From: Antribacter gilvus
GTDB lineage: Bacteria; Actinomycetota; Actinomycetes; Actinomycetales; Cellulomonadaceae
Length of the DNA stretch: 64,000 nt
Reading direction: 5' to 3'
Assembly: GCF_003946865.1 (NCBI RefSeq)
Contig: NZ_QXTH01000012.1
Location: 62,001-126,000, forward strand
A program made the position numbers and the translations under genes. The notes beneath the pieces were generated by a model that saw only the letters and a program-made list of their open reading frames with translations, searched no databases and was not told where the DNA came from. Each line of letters starts with the position of its first letter. The first letter of the stretch is position 1. Of the stretch, positions 36,967 through 46,375 are shown piece after piece.

Positions 36967-37575
36967 TCAGACGACGCCGAGGGCGGGGCGGGCGGGAGCC
37001 GAGTACTGGTTCAGCTCGTGCAGGAGGCCGGCACCGCCACCCACCGCGAGCAGGATCACGAAGGCGAGGATCGCGAGCACGAACAGGCCCACGGAGACCC
37101 AGCCCAGGATCACGCCGGCGAGGGCCATGCCGTCGTTGTCCGCGTCGCCTGCCCGGACGGCCCGGCGGGCAGCGTTGCCGACGACGATCGCGGGGATACC
37201 GGTCAGGATCGAGCAACTGAGCACGATCGACGCGAGGCCCAGCACCAGCGCCCAGATCCCCAGGTCGTTCTTGGGATAGACCTTCGCCGGCCCCGGGGCG
37301 GGCGCCGCCGGCGGGGTCCCGTACGGCGAGCCTCCCTGCGGGTACCCGTACCCCGGCTCGGCCGGGTAGCCGGGCTGGGCCCGGTAGTCCGGCTCGCCCC
37401 GGTAGTCCGGCTCGCCCCGGTAGTCCGGCTCGCCCCGGTAGTCCGGCTCGCCCCGGTAGTCCGGCTCGCCCCGGTAGTCCGGCTCGCCCCCGGCCGGGCC
37501 CTGCGGGCCCGGTCCGTAGGGCGGCTGCTGCCCGTCAGCGGGCTGCTGCCCGCCCTCGGACGGCGGCTGACTCAC
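36967..37575 (-). CDS. DUF4190-type membrane protein with GEPDYR repeats
   Basis: The protein has 202 aa. The N-terminal half is Pro/Gln/Gly/Tyr-rich and cytosolic, with six GEPDYR hexapeptides in tandem (about residues 30-65). The C-terminal half has two long hydrophobic segments (LGIWALVLGLASIVLSCSIL and GVILGWVSVGLFVLAILAFV) around the DUF4190-like sequence GIPAIVVGNAARRAVRAG. Function unknown. The GTG at 37575 forms a GTGA overlap with the preceding HGxxPAAW gene. Confidence 0.8.
   Translation of the reverse strand: MSQPPSEGGQQPADGQQPPYGPGPQGPAGGEPDYRGEPDYRGEPDYRGEPDYRGEPDYRGEPDYRAQPGYPAEPGYGYPQGGSPYGTPPAAPAPGPAKVYPKNDLGIWALVLGLASIVLSCSILTGIPAIVVGNAARRAVRAGDADNDGMALAGVILGWVSVGLFVLAILAFVILLAVGGGAGLLHELNQYSAPARPALGVV
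37381..37488. repeat. Six perfect 18-bp tandem repeats
   Basis: The unit CCGGTAGTCCGGCTCGCC is repeated six times without a mismatch and encodes GEPDYR on the minus strand. Because 18 is a multiple of three, copy-number changes keep the reading frame. Confidence 0.95.
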
Positions 37576-37826
37576 CGGTCGACCTTCTTCTGGCCGAGGC
37601 CCATGTTCCGCAGCGCGAGGCCGGCGACGAGGCCCGCACCCACCACCACGAGGCCGGCCCAGAACCAGAGCGCCACCATGAGGGTGACGCCCACGGCCGA
37701 GATCACGACCCCGAGGGAGATCCCGATCATCGTCACCCACGCGGCGACGGTGTGACCGTGGTTCGTCGGAGGCGTGGCGGGCGGCAGGTAGGCGAGCTCG
37801 GCAGCCTGCGGCGTGTTGTCGACCAT
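37572..37826 (-). CDS. HGxxPAAW-family small membrane protein
   Basis: The protein has 84 aa and two transmembrane helices. The diagnostic N-terminal segment LPPATPPTNHGHTVAAW matches the HGxxPAAW signature (Val in place of Pro). This family occurs in the trp locus of many Actinobacteria; the role is unknown. AAAGG lies upstream of the ATG at 37826. It is coupled to the DUF4190 gene by a 4-nt overlap. Confidence 0.85.
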   Translation of the reverse strand: MVDNTPQAAELAYLPPATPPTNHGHTVAAWVTMIGISLGVVISAVGVTLMVALWFWAGLVVVGAGLVAGLALRNMGLGQKKVDR

Positions 37827-37884
37827 GGGGGTGCTGACCTTTCTTCGTACGACGTGAGTCTCAGCCTATCTGCCGGGCCGGAGG

Positions 37885-38502
37885 TCAGCGGCCCGTAGGG
37901 TCCTCCCCGCGGGTGAGCGAGTCCCAGGCGTCGTGGGTGTCCAGCTCCCCCTCGGGACGGTCCGCGGCCGCGCCGCCGTCGGCCTCCGCGTCCGTCCGGG
38001 GAGCCACGGCCCGCTCGTGCCGCCCGGAGGCGGCGGTCCAGTCGCGCGCGCCCAGCGCGGCGAGCGCCGCGACCACGACGGCCGCCACCCCCACCGCGAC
38101 GGCCGCCCACGGCCAGACCGACACCGCGACGGCCGACGTGAGGTCCGTCACCCCCGTGGCCTCACCCGCCGCGGCGGTCGCGGCGGGCACCGGGTCGGCC
38201 AGGACGGCCGAGGCCGAGGCCGCGACCAGCACGCCGGCCGCCGCCGCCACGGCGAGCGCCACCCAGCGCGCCACGCGGCCCACGAGGGCGAGGGCCACGC
38301 CCGCGGCGAGCAGCACGAGCGCGCCCGCCCCGACCCCGGGCGCCGCAGCGGTGCCCGACGCCGTCACGGTCACCTCGGGCTCGAGGGCGGTGGCCACGGT
38401 GGTGGTCAGCCAGGTGGCGGCGCCGGTCCCGAAGGCAAGCACGCCGAGCGCAAGGAGAAGCGCGAGGGCGCGGGAGCGCGAGCGCAGTGCGGGGAACGTC
38501 AC
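37885..38502 (-). CDS. Trp-biosynthesis-associated membrane protein
   Basis: The protein has 205 aa and four hydrophobic segments (for example LALLLALGVLAFGTGAATWL near the N-terminus). The C-terminal tail is acidic and cytosolic, ending DSLTRGEDPTGR. It belongs to the Trp-biosynthesis-associated membrane protein family by position between trpE and trpC and by topology; members have no known activity. AAGGAG precedes the GTG at 38502, and the gap to trpE is 22 nt. Confidence 0.85.
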   Translation of the reverse strand: MTFPALRSRSRALALLLALGVLAFGTGAATWLTTTVATALEPEVTVTASGTAAAPGVGAGALVLLAAGVALALVGRVARWVALAVAAAAGVLVAASASAVLADPVPAATAAAGEATGVTDLTSAVAVSVWPWAAVAVGVAAVVVAALAALGARDWTAASGRHERAVAPRTDAEADGGAAADRPEGELDTHDAWDSLTRGEDPTGR

Positions 38503-38524
38503 ACGGTCTCCTTGCTGACGAGGT

Positions 38525-40117
38525 TCACAGCGACCGGAGCCGCGCGGCGAGCTGGACCGCCCGCACGGCCGCGGCCGCCTTGTTCCGCGACTCCTCGAAC
38601 TCGGCCACCGGCACGGAGTCCGCGACGATCCCCGCTCCGGCCTGCACGGTCGCGCGCCCGTCCCGGATCACCGCGGTGCGGATCGCGATCGCCATGTCCA
38701 TGTTGCCACCGAAGTCGAAGTAGCCGACCGTTCCCCCGTAGATGCCTCGCGACGCGGGCTCGAGCTCGTCGATCAGCGCGATGGCGCGCGGCTTCGGGGC
38801 GCCGGACAGCGTGCCGGCGGGGAACGTCGCCTTGAACGTCTGGAGCGCGGTGCGGCCCTCGCGCAGGCGGCCCACCACCGTGGAGCAGATGTGCATGATG
38901 TGGCTGAACCGGCGCGGCCGCATGAACTCCACGACCTCGACCGACGTGGGCTCGCACACCTTGACGAGGTCGTTGCGCGACAGGTCGACGAGCATGATGT
39001 GCTCGGCCCGCTCCTTGGGGTCGGCCAGCAGCTCCTCCTCGAGGCGCACGTCCTCCTCCGGCGTGGCGCCGCGCGGCCGCGAGCCGGCGATCGGGTAGGT
39101 CGTGACGTGCCCGTCGGTCACCTTGACGAGCGTCTCGGGGCTGGAGCCCACCACCGCGAAGTCGCGGCCGCCGGCATCCGTGAGGTGGAAGAAGTACATG
39201 TACGGGCTCGGGTTCACGGTCCGCAGGGCCCGGTACACGTCGAGCGGGTCGGCCGGGCAGTCGATGTCGAAGCGCTGCGACAGGACCACCTGGAACACCT
39301 CGCCGTCGCGGATCGCCTCCTTGCCCGCGAGGACGGCGTCCTCGAACTCCTTCTCGCTGGACCGGGCCTTGACCTCGGGCACCGGGTCGTCGGCCACGAC
39401 GACGGTCGTGACGCGCGGCGCGCCCGCGACGAGCCGCGCCTGCATCTCGTCGAGGCGGGCGACGGCCTCCGCGTGCGCCTCGTCGACCCGCTCGTCCGTG
39501 CCGTCGATGTTGATCGCGTTCGCGACGAGCCACACCGTGCCGTCGCGGTGGTCGACCACGGCCAGGTCCGTGGCGAGGCAGAGCGCGACCTCGGGAGCGC
39601 CCAGCTCGTCGGGGGCGTTCGCGGGCAGCGTGGGCTCCCAGTGCCGCACCACGTCCCAGCCGAGAGCGCCCGCGAGCCCGCCGGTGAACGGCGGCAGGCC
39701 GGGGATCCCCGGGGTGCGGAGCTTCTCCAGCGCCACCTCCAGGACGTCCACCACGTCGCCCTCGGTCGGGATGCCGGCCGGCACGTCGCCCGTCCAGACG
39801 GCCTGCCCGCCCGCCGAGGTGAGCACGGCGCGCGACGCGACGCCCACGAACGACCACCGCGACCACGCGTCGGCCGACTCCGCCGACTCGAGGACGAACG
39901 TGCCGGCCCGGCCCTGCGCGAGGGTGCGGTACAGACCGACCGGGGTGACGTCGTCGGCCAGGAGGGGGCGGACCACGGGGATGACGCGGCGCGTGGCCGC
40001 CATCGCGCGGAAGTCGTCGAGACCCGGCCAGGTCCGTCCCCACGCGAGGTCCGCCGGGACGGCGGGCGTGCCGTGCTGGACGTCGGAGGCAGGGGACGGG
40101 GCAGTGGTCTGGCTCAC
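38525..40117 (-). CDS. trpE: Anthranilate synthase component I
   Basis: The protein has 530 aa. [20 protein letters not shown] resembles the tryptophan feedback site (LLES). The chorismate-binding domain has [11 protein letters not shown], the [20 protein letters not shown] loop, [11 protein letters not shown] and [14 protein letters not shown]. It makes anthranilate from chorismate with ammonia from TrpG, which is not encoded here. The GTG at 40117 has GAGGAG upstream and overlaps the hisI stop (GTGA), coupling the two pathways. Confidence 0.96.
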   Translation of the reverse strand: MSQTTAPSPASDVQHGTPAVPADLAWGRTWPGLDDFRAMAATRRVIPVVRPLLADDVTPVGLYRTLAQGRAGTFVLESAESADAWSRWSFVGVASRAVLTSAGGQAVWTGDVPAGIPTEGDVVDVLEVALEKLRTPGIPGLPPFTGGLAGALGWDVVRHWEPTLPANAPDELGAPEVALCLATDLAVVDHRDGTVWLVANAINIDGTDERVDEAHAEAVARLDEMQARLVAGAPRVTTVVVADDPVPEVKARSSEKEFEDAVLAGKEAIRDGEVFQVVLSQRFDIDCPADPLDVYRALRTVNPSPYMYFFHLTDAGGRDFAVVGSSPETLVKVTDGHVTTYPIAGSRPRGATPEEDVRLEEELLADPKERAEHIMLVDLSRNDLVKVCEPTSVEVVEFMRPRRFSHIMHICSTVVGRLREGRTALQTFKATFPAGTLSGAPKPRAIALIDELEPASRGIYGGTVGYFDFGGNMDMAIAIRTAVIRDGRATVQAGAGIVADSVPVAEFEESRNKAAAAVRAVQLAARLRSL

Positions 40118-40548
40118 CGGTTCTCCTCGGGGTGGTCGGACGCCGGGGTGCCCGGCGCGACGCCGGGCCGCTGCCCGACCACCGCCCCCAGGTCTCCCCC
40201 GGCCTCGAAGCACGTGCGCGCGCCGGTGTGGCAGGCGGCGCCCACCTGGTCGACGCGCACGAGCAGGGCGTCACCGTCGCAGTCGATCGCGACGGACCTC
40301 ACGTACTGCGCGTGCCCCGACGTGTCGCCCTTGCGCCAGTACTCCTGGCGGGACCGGCTCCAGAAGGTCACGCGGCCCTCCGTGAGGGTGCGGTGCACCG
40401 CCTCGTCGTCCATCCAGCCGACCATGAGGACGTCGCCCGTGTCGTGCTGCTGCACGACGGCGGCGACCAGGCCGTCGTCGTCGTGCTTGAGGCGTGCGGC
40501 GACCTCCGGGTCGAGGCGGGACGGCGTGTCGGGACGCGGATCTGGCAC
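40114..40548 (-). CDS. hisI: Phosphoribosyl-AMP cyclohydrolase
   Basis: The protein has 144 aa. Conserved features are [14 protein letters not shown], the metal-binding [20 protein letters not shown] region with catalytic Cys and His, and GARTCF. It opens the purine ring of phosphoribosyl-AMP (third step of histidine synthesis). It lacks the HisE pyrophosphohydrolase domain. GGGAGG lies 8 nt before the GTG at 40548. It starts 53 nt after the ABC exporter pair. Confidence 0.95.
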   Translation of the reverse strand: MPDPRPDTPSRLDPEVAARLKHDDDGLVAAVVQQHDTGDVLMVGWMDDEAVHRTLTEGRVTFWSRSRQEYWRKGDTSGHAQYVRSVAIDCDGDALLVRVDQVGAACHTGARTCFEAGGDLGAVVGQRPGVAPGTPASDHPEENR

Positions 40549-40601
40549 CCGAGAATCCTCCCACGTCCGCCCCGCCCGCCGGACGGCGGACCGGGATCCG
40601 G

Positions 40602-42455
40602 TCAGCGCGTCTGGGACACCCAGCTCGCGTGCATCGACGCGTAGAGCCCGCCCGCGGCGGCCAGCTCCGCGTGGGGCCCCACCTCGACGACGTGGCCCGC
40701 GTCGACCACCACGACCAGGTCGGAGGCCTCCGCGGTCGACAGGCGGTGCGCGATCGTGATCGTGGACCGGCCGTTCGTCAGGGAGTCGAGCGCCCGCGCG
40801 ATGCGCACCTCGGTCGCGGGGTCCACAGCCGACGTCGCCTCGTCCAGCACCAGCAGGTCCGGCTGGGCGAGGTAGGCGCGGGCGATCGCGACGAGCTGCC
40901 GCTCCCCCGCCGACAGGGCCTCGCCGCGCTGGCCCACCCGGGTGTCGAGGCCGTCCGGCAGGTCGGCCACCCAGTCGCTGAGCCCGAGCTCGGCGAAGGC
41001 GTCCGTGACGGCGCGGCGGACCGCCGTCTCGTCCAGCCCGTGCTCGCGCAGCCCGTAGGCCGCGTTCTCCAGGACGGTCCCGTCGAAGAGGAAGCCCTCC
41101 TGCGGCACGAGGACAACGCGCTCGCGCAGGCTCTCGAGCGCCACCTGGCGCAGGTCCACGCCGTCCAGCAGGACGGCGCCGGCCGTGGGGTCCATGAGGC
41201 GCGTGACGAGCTTCGCGATCGTCGTCTTGCCGGAACCGGTCTGGCCCACGACGGCGACCTTGGTGCGCGCCGGCAGGTCGAGCGTCACGCCGTGCAGCAC
41301 CTGGGGGCCGTCGCCGTAGGCGAAGCGGACGTCCCGGAACGACACCGCCGCCGGGCCGCGGGCCTGGCGCACCGCGTCAGGCGCGTCGGTCACCTCGACC
41401 GGTGTCTCCACCACGGCGATCACGCGGCGCCAGCCCGCGACGGCGTTCTGGAGCTCGTTGAGGATCTCGGTGGCCATCTGCACCGGGCCGGTGAAGAGCT
41501 GGACCAGGAAGAGGAACGCGACGACCTCGCCGGCGGACAGCGACCCGCCGACGCCCAGGTACGCGCCGACCACCACGACGACGGCCAGCACGAGGTTCGA
41601 CACGAGCACGCCCGAGGAGAACACCGCGGAGACCAGGACCTGCGAGCGCCCCTGCGCCCGGCGCGTGTCGTCGACGGACTCGGCCACGCGCCGCCCGGTA
41701 CGCCCGGAGACGCCGTAGGCCCGGACCGTCTCCGCCCCCACCACCGACTCGCTGATGGCGCCCAGCATGGCGCCGACGCGCTCCCGCACCAGCGTGTAGG
41801 CGGCGTTGACGCGCTTCTGCCCGAACCGGATGAGCAGGAACATCGGGATGAAGCACGCCCAGACGACGGCGGTGAGGATCGGCGAGTACACCGCCATGAG
41901 GATCGTCGCCACCGCCATCTGCAGCACCGAGACGAGCAGCATGATGCCGCCCCACTGCACGAACAGGGACACGGTGTCGACGTCGTTCGTCACGCGCGAC
42001 ACGAGCGCGCCGCGGCGCTCCGTGTTCTGCGTGAGGGTCGACAGGTCGTGCACGTGCCGGAACGCGCGCACGCGCAGCGCAGCGAGACCCGCCTCCGTGG
42101 AGCGGAACAGGCGCACGTTGACCATCGCCGCGCAGACGGCGGCGAGGAGCAGGGCACCGGCGGCGAGACCGGCGAGCAGCGCGACGCGGCCGGCGTCGGG
42201 CCCGGTGGCGGCGAGGATGCCGTCGTCGATGGTGCGCTGGACGGTGAGCGGCACCACCACGCGGCCTGCGGCCGCGAGGGTGGCGAGGCCCAGGGTGAGC
42301 CAGATCCCGTCGGTGATCTGCGGGGAGAGCTGCACGCCGCGGCGCAGCGTGGCGAGCACGCCCAGCCTGCTCGCGGACTCGATGCGGGCGCCGTTGGCGT
42401 CGAGCTCGTCCTCGGGTACCTCGGTGGTCTCCGGAGCCTCGGTCACGGTGGTCAT
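40602..42455 (-). CDS. ABC exporter subunit with canonical catalytic site (heterodimer partner B)
   Basis: The protein has 617 aa: six membrane helices, then an NBD with Walker [11 protein letters not shown]-loop LVPQEGFLF, Walker [13 protein letters not shown] with catalytic Glu, and switch His in IAHRLSTAE. The signature is altered to LSAGERQ. In a heterodimer this signature faces the degenerate site of the partner, so the change fits that pairing. The ATG at 42455 overlaps the partner's stop (ATGA). Its likely role is drug or lipid export; substrate unknown. Confidence 0.9.
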   Translation of the reverse strand: MTTVTEAPETTEVPEDELDANGARIESASRLGVLATLRRGVQLSPQITDGIWLTLGLATLAAAGRVVVPLTVQRTIDDGILAATGPDAGRVALLAGLAAGALLLAAVCAAMVNVRLFRSTEAGLAALRVRAFRHVHDLSTLTQNTERRGALVSRVTNDVDTVSLFVQWGGIMLLVSVLQMAVATILMAVYSPILTAVVWACFIPMFLLIRFGQKRVNAAYTLVRERVGAMLGAISESVVGAETVRAYGVSGRTGRRVAESVDDTRRAQGRSQVLVSAVFSSGVLVSNLVLAVVVVVGAYLGVGGSLSAGEVVAFLFLVQLFTGPVQMATEILNELQNAVAGWRRVIAVVETPVEVTDAPDAVRQARGPAAVSFRDVRFAYGDGPQVLHGVTLDLPARTKVAVVGQTGSGKTTIAKLVTRLMDPTAGAVLLDGVDLRQVALESLRERVVLVPQEGFLFDGTVLENAAYGLREHGLDETAVRRAVTDAFAELGLSDWVADLPDGLDTRVGQRGEALSAGERQLVAIARAYLAQPDLLVLDEATSAVDPATEVRIARALDSLTNGRSTITIAHRLSTAEASDLVVVVDAGHVVEVGPHAELAAAGGLYASMHASWVSQTR

Positions 42456-44449
42456 CGGGCAGCCCCCTCCAGCTCGTCGGTGTCCGTGTCGCTCGCGCCG
42501 GGCTCGAGGCCCTCGGCCGCCGCCTCGTCCGCGCGTTCCTGCTCGCGGCGCTCGGCCTCGTCCTGGTAGGCCGTGGCCAGCTCGCGGTACCCGGGGTCGC
42601 GTTCCATCAGCTCGTCGTGCGTGCCGACGTCGGCCACGCGGCCGCCCTCGATGTGGACCACCCGGTCCGCGAGCGCGACCGAGCTCATGCGGTAGGCGAC
42701 CATGACGACGGTGGTGCGCCGGGCTCCGTCGGGCCCGGTCCGGACCGCGAGGCCGCGCAGGATCTCCTGCTCGACCCGCGGGTCGACGGCGCTCGTCGCG
42801 TCGTCGAGCACGAGGAGCCGGGGCTTGCGCACGAGGGCGCGCGCGATGGCGAGCCGCTGCCGCTGGCCGCCGGAGAGGTTGGCGCCGCGCTCGCCGAGGG
42901 GCGCGTCGAGGCCGCCCGGCAGCTTGCGCACCGTCTCCTCGAGGCGGGCGAGGCGCAGCGCCTCCCACACCTCGTCGTCGGTGAGCGCGGTGGCCGAGCT
43001 GGTGCCGGCCTCCTCGCGGTCGGCGAGCGTCACGTTCGCCCGCACCGAGTCCTCGAAGACGAAGGTGGTCTGCGTGACGAGCGCGACCTGCGACGGGATC
43101 TCGCCCTCGGCGAGGGTGCGCAGGTCGACGCCGTCGAGCAGCACCCGGCCGCGCGAGGGGTCGGACAGCCGGGCGAGGAGCGACACAAGGGTCGTCTTGC
43201 CCGAGCCGGTGGTGCCGACGACCGCGACGGTCGCACCCGCGGGGACCACCGTGTCGACGCGGTCGAGCAGCGTGATCGTCCGGCCGCCGCCCTCGGCCTC
43301 GACGTCCACGCCGATGCCCTCGAGGCGGACCTCCAGGCCGGCGTCGCCGTCCGGGAGCCGGCCGTCGCCGTAGACGAGCGCGCCCTCGGCGTCGACCACC
43401 TTGGCGATGCGCTCGTAGCCCACCAGCGCGCGCGGGAGCTCGCCGAGGACCCAGCCGAACGCCATCAGCGGGACCGTCATCATGGTCAGCAGGTAGGCGG
43501 CCGTGACCACGTCGCCCGGGGCGATGTCGCCGGAGGTGACGCGCCACGTGCCGACGGCGAGGACCGCGAGCGTGCCGATCGCGGGCAGGTTCTGGATGAC
43601 CGGGTCGAAGATCGCGCGCACGACGCCGACGCGGACGTTCGCCACCCGCAGCGCGTCGGCGGTCGCGGCGAACCGCTCCTCCTCGCGGTTCTCCGTGCCG
43701 AGCGACTTGACCAGGAGGGCGGCCTCGAAGGACTCGTGCGCCACGTCGGCGACGTCGCCGCGCAGCTGCTGCGCCCGGGTCACCGCGGGCGACATGTGCT
43801 TCTGGTAGTAGGCGTTGACGGCCACCGTGACCGGGACGACGATGAGCGCCGCGAGCGCCAGCCACGGGTCGGTCGCCAGGAGCATGCCGACCGCCACGCC
43901 GATCATGACGACGACGCCGAGGGCGAAGGGCAGCGGGTTGAAGAGGTTGTTCGCCGCCTCGACGTCGGACGTCGTGTGGTTGAGCAGCTGGCCCGCCGGG
44001 TGGGCGCGGTGCCACGAGACCGGCAGGCGCAGGTACTGGCGGGTCAGGAGGGTGCGGTGGTCGGCGAGGTTGTTGACGTAGCCGAACCCGGCCCAGATGC
44101 GGCGCCCGGCCACGGCGAGCGCGAGGGTCAGCGCCACGCCCGCCAGGGCGAGGCCGGCGACCCAGATGCGGTCGCGCGCGGCCGGGTCACCGGCGATCGC
44201 GGGGACGACGACGGCGTCCGTGGCCCAGCCGACCGCCCGGCTCACGCCGACGGTCAGGGCGCCGAAGGCGGCCGACGCGGAGATGGCGAGGACGTACAGC
44301 CCGGGTTGCGCGCGGATGCCGCGCCCCATGAGGGTCAGGGACCGTCGCCACCGGGGACCGGAGAGCATCATCGGCCGGTACTCGACGCGGGGCCGCACCC
44401 GTTCGGGACGGCTCCGGGGGCCGACGGCGTCTCGGGAGCCTGGGGGCAT
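42452..44449 (-). CDS. ABC exporter subunit with degenerate catalytic site (heterodimer partner A)
   Basis: The protein has 665 aa, with six membrane helices (about 40-340) and an NBD with Walker A GTTGSGKTT and intact signature LSGGQRQRL. Walker B is LLVLDDATSAVD, with the catalytic Glu replaced by Asp, and the switch His is replaced by Tyr (MVAYRMSSV). This is the pattern of asymmetric exporters such as TM287/288 and BmrCD. The ATG at 44449 follows GCGAGG. The C-terminal 40 residues are a highly acidic tail. It is first of the pair and translationally coupled to partner B. Confidence 0.9.
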   Translation of the reverse strand: MPPGSRDAVGPRSRPERVRPRVEYRPMMLSGPRWRRSLTLMGRGIRAQPGLYVLAISASAAFGALTVGVSRAVGWATDAVVVPAIAGDPAARDRIWVAGLALAGVALTLALAVAGRRIWAGFGYVNNLADHRTLLTRQYLRLPVSWHRAHPAGQLLNHTTSDVEAANNLFNPLPFALGVVVMIGVAVGMLLATDPWLALAALIVVPVTVAVNAYYQKHMSPAVTRAQQLRGDVADVAHESFEAALLVKSLGTENREEERFAATADALRVANVRVGVVRAIFDPVIQNLPAIGTLAVLAVGTWRVTSGDIAPGDVVTAAYLLTMMTVPLMAFGWVLGELPRALVGYERIAKVVDAEGALVYGDGRLPDGDAGLEVRLEGIGVDVEAEGGGRTITLLDRVDTVVPAGATVAVVGTTGSGKTTLVSLLARLSDPSRGRVLLDGVDLRTLAEGEIPSQVALVTQTTFVFEDSVRANVTLADREEAGTSSATALTDDEVWEALRLARLEETVRKLPGGLDAPLGERGANLSGGQRQRLAIARALVRKPRLLVLDDATSAVDPRVEQEILRGLAVRTGPDGARRTTVVMVAYRMSSVALADRVVHIEGGRVADVGTHDELMERDPGYRELATAYQDEAERREQERADEAAAEGLEPGASDTDTDELEGAAR

Positions 44450-44477
44450 GGAGGGGCCTCGCTTCCGCGGTTCGTGG

Positions 44478-44492
44478 GATGACGCGATCATC
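44478..44492. promoter_or_regulatory. Short dyad upstream of the ABC exporter pair
   Basis: GATGA-N5-TCATC is an inverted repeat 29-43 bp before the exporter ATG and lies in the only non-GC-rich part of the gap. It may mark the promoter or operator. Confidence 0.3.
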
Positions 44493-44535
44493 TCATGCCT
44501 CGGGAAACGATTCGACGGGTTTTGCTCCGGGCAGA

Positions 44536-44559
44536 CGGACGGCCCGGAGGGGCCGCCCG
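44536..44559 (-). terminator. hisF terminator
   Basis: CGGACGGCCC pairs with GGGCCGCCCG around a GGAG loop (one mismatch), 6 bp after the hisF stop. Confidence 0.7.
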
Positions 44560-44565
44560 GGCAGG

Positions 44566-45336
44566 TCAGCGGACGTCGAGCCCCGCGGCGCGCATCGCGT
44601 CCTTCACCTGGCCGACGGTGAGCACCCCGAAGTGGAAGACGCTGGCCGCCAGGACGGCGTCGGCGCCCGCGCGCGCGGCCTCGACGAAGTGCTCGGGCGT
44701 GCCCGCGCCGCCCGACGCGATGAGCGGCACGCCGACCCGGTCGCGTACGGCGGCGAGCATCTCGAGGTCGAAGCCGGCGTTGGTGCCGTCCGCGTCCATG
44801 GAGTTGAGGAGGATCTCGCCGGCGCCGAGGGCCGCGGACTTCTCGGCCCACTCCACGGCGTCGATGCCCGTGCCACGGCGCCCGCCGTGCGTGGTGACCT
44901 CGAAGCCGGACGGCGTGGTGACGTCGCCCGTGACGCGCCGGGCGTCCACGGACAGGACGAGGACCTGGGAGCCGAAGCGGCCCGCGATCTCGGCGATCAG
45001 CTCCGGCCGGGCGATCGCGGCCGTGTTGACACCCACCTTGTCGGCACCGGCCCGCAGGAGGCGGTCCACGTCGTCGGCGGACCGCACGCCGCCGCCCACC
45101 GTGAGGGGGACGAAGATCTGGTCGGCCGTGCGGCGCACCACGTCGACCATCGTCTCCCGCTCGCCCGACGACGCCGAGACGTCGAGGAACGTCACCTCGT
45201 CCGCGCCCTCCCCGTCGTAGCGGGAGGCGAGCTCGACCGGGTCCCCGGCGTCGCGGAGGTTCTCGAAGTTGACGCCCTTGACGACGCGACCTGCGTCGAC
45301 GTCCAGGCACGGGATCACACGGACTGCTACGGACAT
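44566..45336 (-). CDS. hisF: Imidazole glycerol phosphate synthase cyclase subunit
   Basis: The protein has 256 aa, a (beta/alpha)8 barrel. [17 protein letters not shown] holds the catalytic Asp of strand 1 (here Asp13-type), [12 protein letters not shown] and [14 protein letters not shown] follow, and [15 protein letters not shown] contains the second catalytic Asp. It closes the imidazole ring with ammonia from HisH (not in the window). AAGGAGG sets the ATG at 45336. Confidence 0.97.
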   Translation of the reverse strand: MSVAVRVIPCLDVDAGRVVKGVNFENLRDAGDPVELASRYDGEGADEVTFLDVSASSGERETMVDVVRRTADQIFVPLTVGGGVRSADDVDRLLRAGADKVGVNTAAIARPELIAEIAGRFGSQVLVLSVDARRVTGDVTTPSGFEVTTHGGRRGTGIDAVEWAEKSAALGAGEILLNSMDADGTNAGFDLEMLAAVRDRVGVPLIASGGAGTPEHFVEAARAGADAVLAASVFHFGVLTVGQVKDAMRAAGLDVR

Positions 45337-45355
45337 GCTTCTGCCTCCTTCACGG

Positions 45356-45369
45356 GGAGCACGTGCTCC
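45356..45369. promoter_or_regulatory. 14-bp perfect palindrome upstream of hisF
   Basis: GGAGCACGTGCTCC lies 20 bp before the hisF start, in the 47-bp gap after the FKBP gene. It could be an operator for the his/trp region or a very short terminator stem without a loop. Confidence 0.35.
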
Positions 45370-45383
45370 TTGGGGAACGCCTG

Positions 45384-46304
45384 CTACCCCTCCTGGGCTT
45401 CCTGCTCGGGCGCGACGGGGTAGTGCGAGTCGAGGATGTCGACGACGTACACGAGGGTCTCGCCCGCGAGCGGGCTCGCCGTGTCGGCGAAGCCCAGGTT
45501 CGGCGGCACCACCAGCAGCACCTGCGAGCCCACCGTCTTCTCCAGCAGGCCCTGGTCCCAGCCCTCGACCAGCTGGCCGATGCCGACCATGCTCGACTGC
45601 GGCGGCTCCCCCGGCTCCCAGGTGGTCTCGAAGATCTCGCCGGTGCTCCACGCCACCGCGGTGAACTCGACGGTGACGATCTGGCCGGCCTCGACCTGCG
45701 CGCCCGTCCCGCGCACCAGCGGCAGCGCGACCAGCTCCTGCGGCGGCTCCGTCTCCCACGGGACGCTGATCTGCGGCTCCCCGTCCTGGTGCCGGGTGAC
45801 CCGGGGCAGGCCCTCCGGGGACTGCACCTCGGTCCCGGCCGCCCGGGTCGGCAGCACGTCGACGACCAGCAGCACCGGGACGCCGTCGGCCTCGTCGATC
45901 ACGAGGAGGCGTGCGCCGACGCGCACGCCGTCGAGGGCCTCGTACAGGTTGTGGCCCAGGGACGTCTCCGTCATGGTGTACGCCACCGGGGCGTCCGCGA
46001 ACGTGTTCTGCAGGGCCGTGGCGTCGCGGCCGTCCTGCGCGTAGAGGTTCAGCAGCAGGGGCTCCCCGCGCTCCACGCGATCACCCGTGCCGGGCCAGAT
46101 GGTGCGCGACCCCGGCTCGGTCACCGCGAACGGGACGTCGTACTGCAGCGTGGGGGGCAGGCCCGCCGGGCCCGAGACCGTGACCGGCGCCTGCGGCGGC
46201 GGGCCCGCCGCGTCGTCGAGCGGCGTGGGGATCGAGCCGGGCGCGCACCCGGTCAGGACGGCGAACGCCACGACCAGCGCGACGAGGACCCGGACCGGCT
46301 TCAC
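45384..46304 (-). CDS. FKBP-type peptidyl-prolyl isomerase lipoprotein
   Basis: The protein has 306 aa. The lipobox VLTGC places the lipidated Cys at residue 20. Two FKBP-like domains are visible. A diverged one spans about 70-165 ([14 protein letters not shown] to VLPTRA). A canonical one spans about 205-290, with [20 protein letters not shown], the [15 protein letters not shown] core and [11 protein letters not shown]. It assists folding of exported proteins at the membrane surface. It lies immediately downstream of pafA, as in many Actinobacteria, but a strong hairpin separates them. The GTG at 46304 is chosen from the signal peptide. Confidence 0.9.
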   Translation of the reverse strand: MKPVRVLVALVVAFAVLTGCAPGSIPTPLDDAAGPPPQAPVTVSGPAGLPPTLQYDVPFAVTEPGSRTIWPGTGDRVERGEPLLLNLYAQDGRDATALQNTFADAPVAYTMTETSLGHNLYEALDGVRVGARLLVIDEADGVPVLLVVDVLPTRAAGTEVQSPEGLPRVTRHQDGEPQISVPWETEPPQELVALPLVRGTGAQVEAGQIVTVEFTAVAWSTGEIFETTWEPGEPPQSSMVGIGQLVEGWDQGLLEKTVGSQVLLVVPPNLGFADTASPLAGETLVYVVDILDSHYPVAPEQEAQEG

Positions 46305-46326
46305 GCCGGACAGTCTCCCACGACCG

Positions 46327-46370
46327 GGCCGGGGAGCCGCGCGGCGACCGTCTCCGCGCGGCCCCCGGCC
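46327..46370 (-). terminator. Terminator downstream of pafA
   Basis: GGCCGGGGAGCCGCGCGG (46327-46344) pairs with 46354-46370 over 17 bp with a single bulged A. It begins about 6 bp after the pafA stop. Confidence 0.75.
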
Positions 46371-46375
46371 GGTGC

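Noticed and set aside
37381-37488. CRISPR-like array
   Set aside because: The 18-bp units are contiguous with no spacers and lie in frame in a gene.
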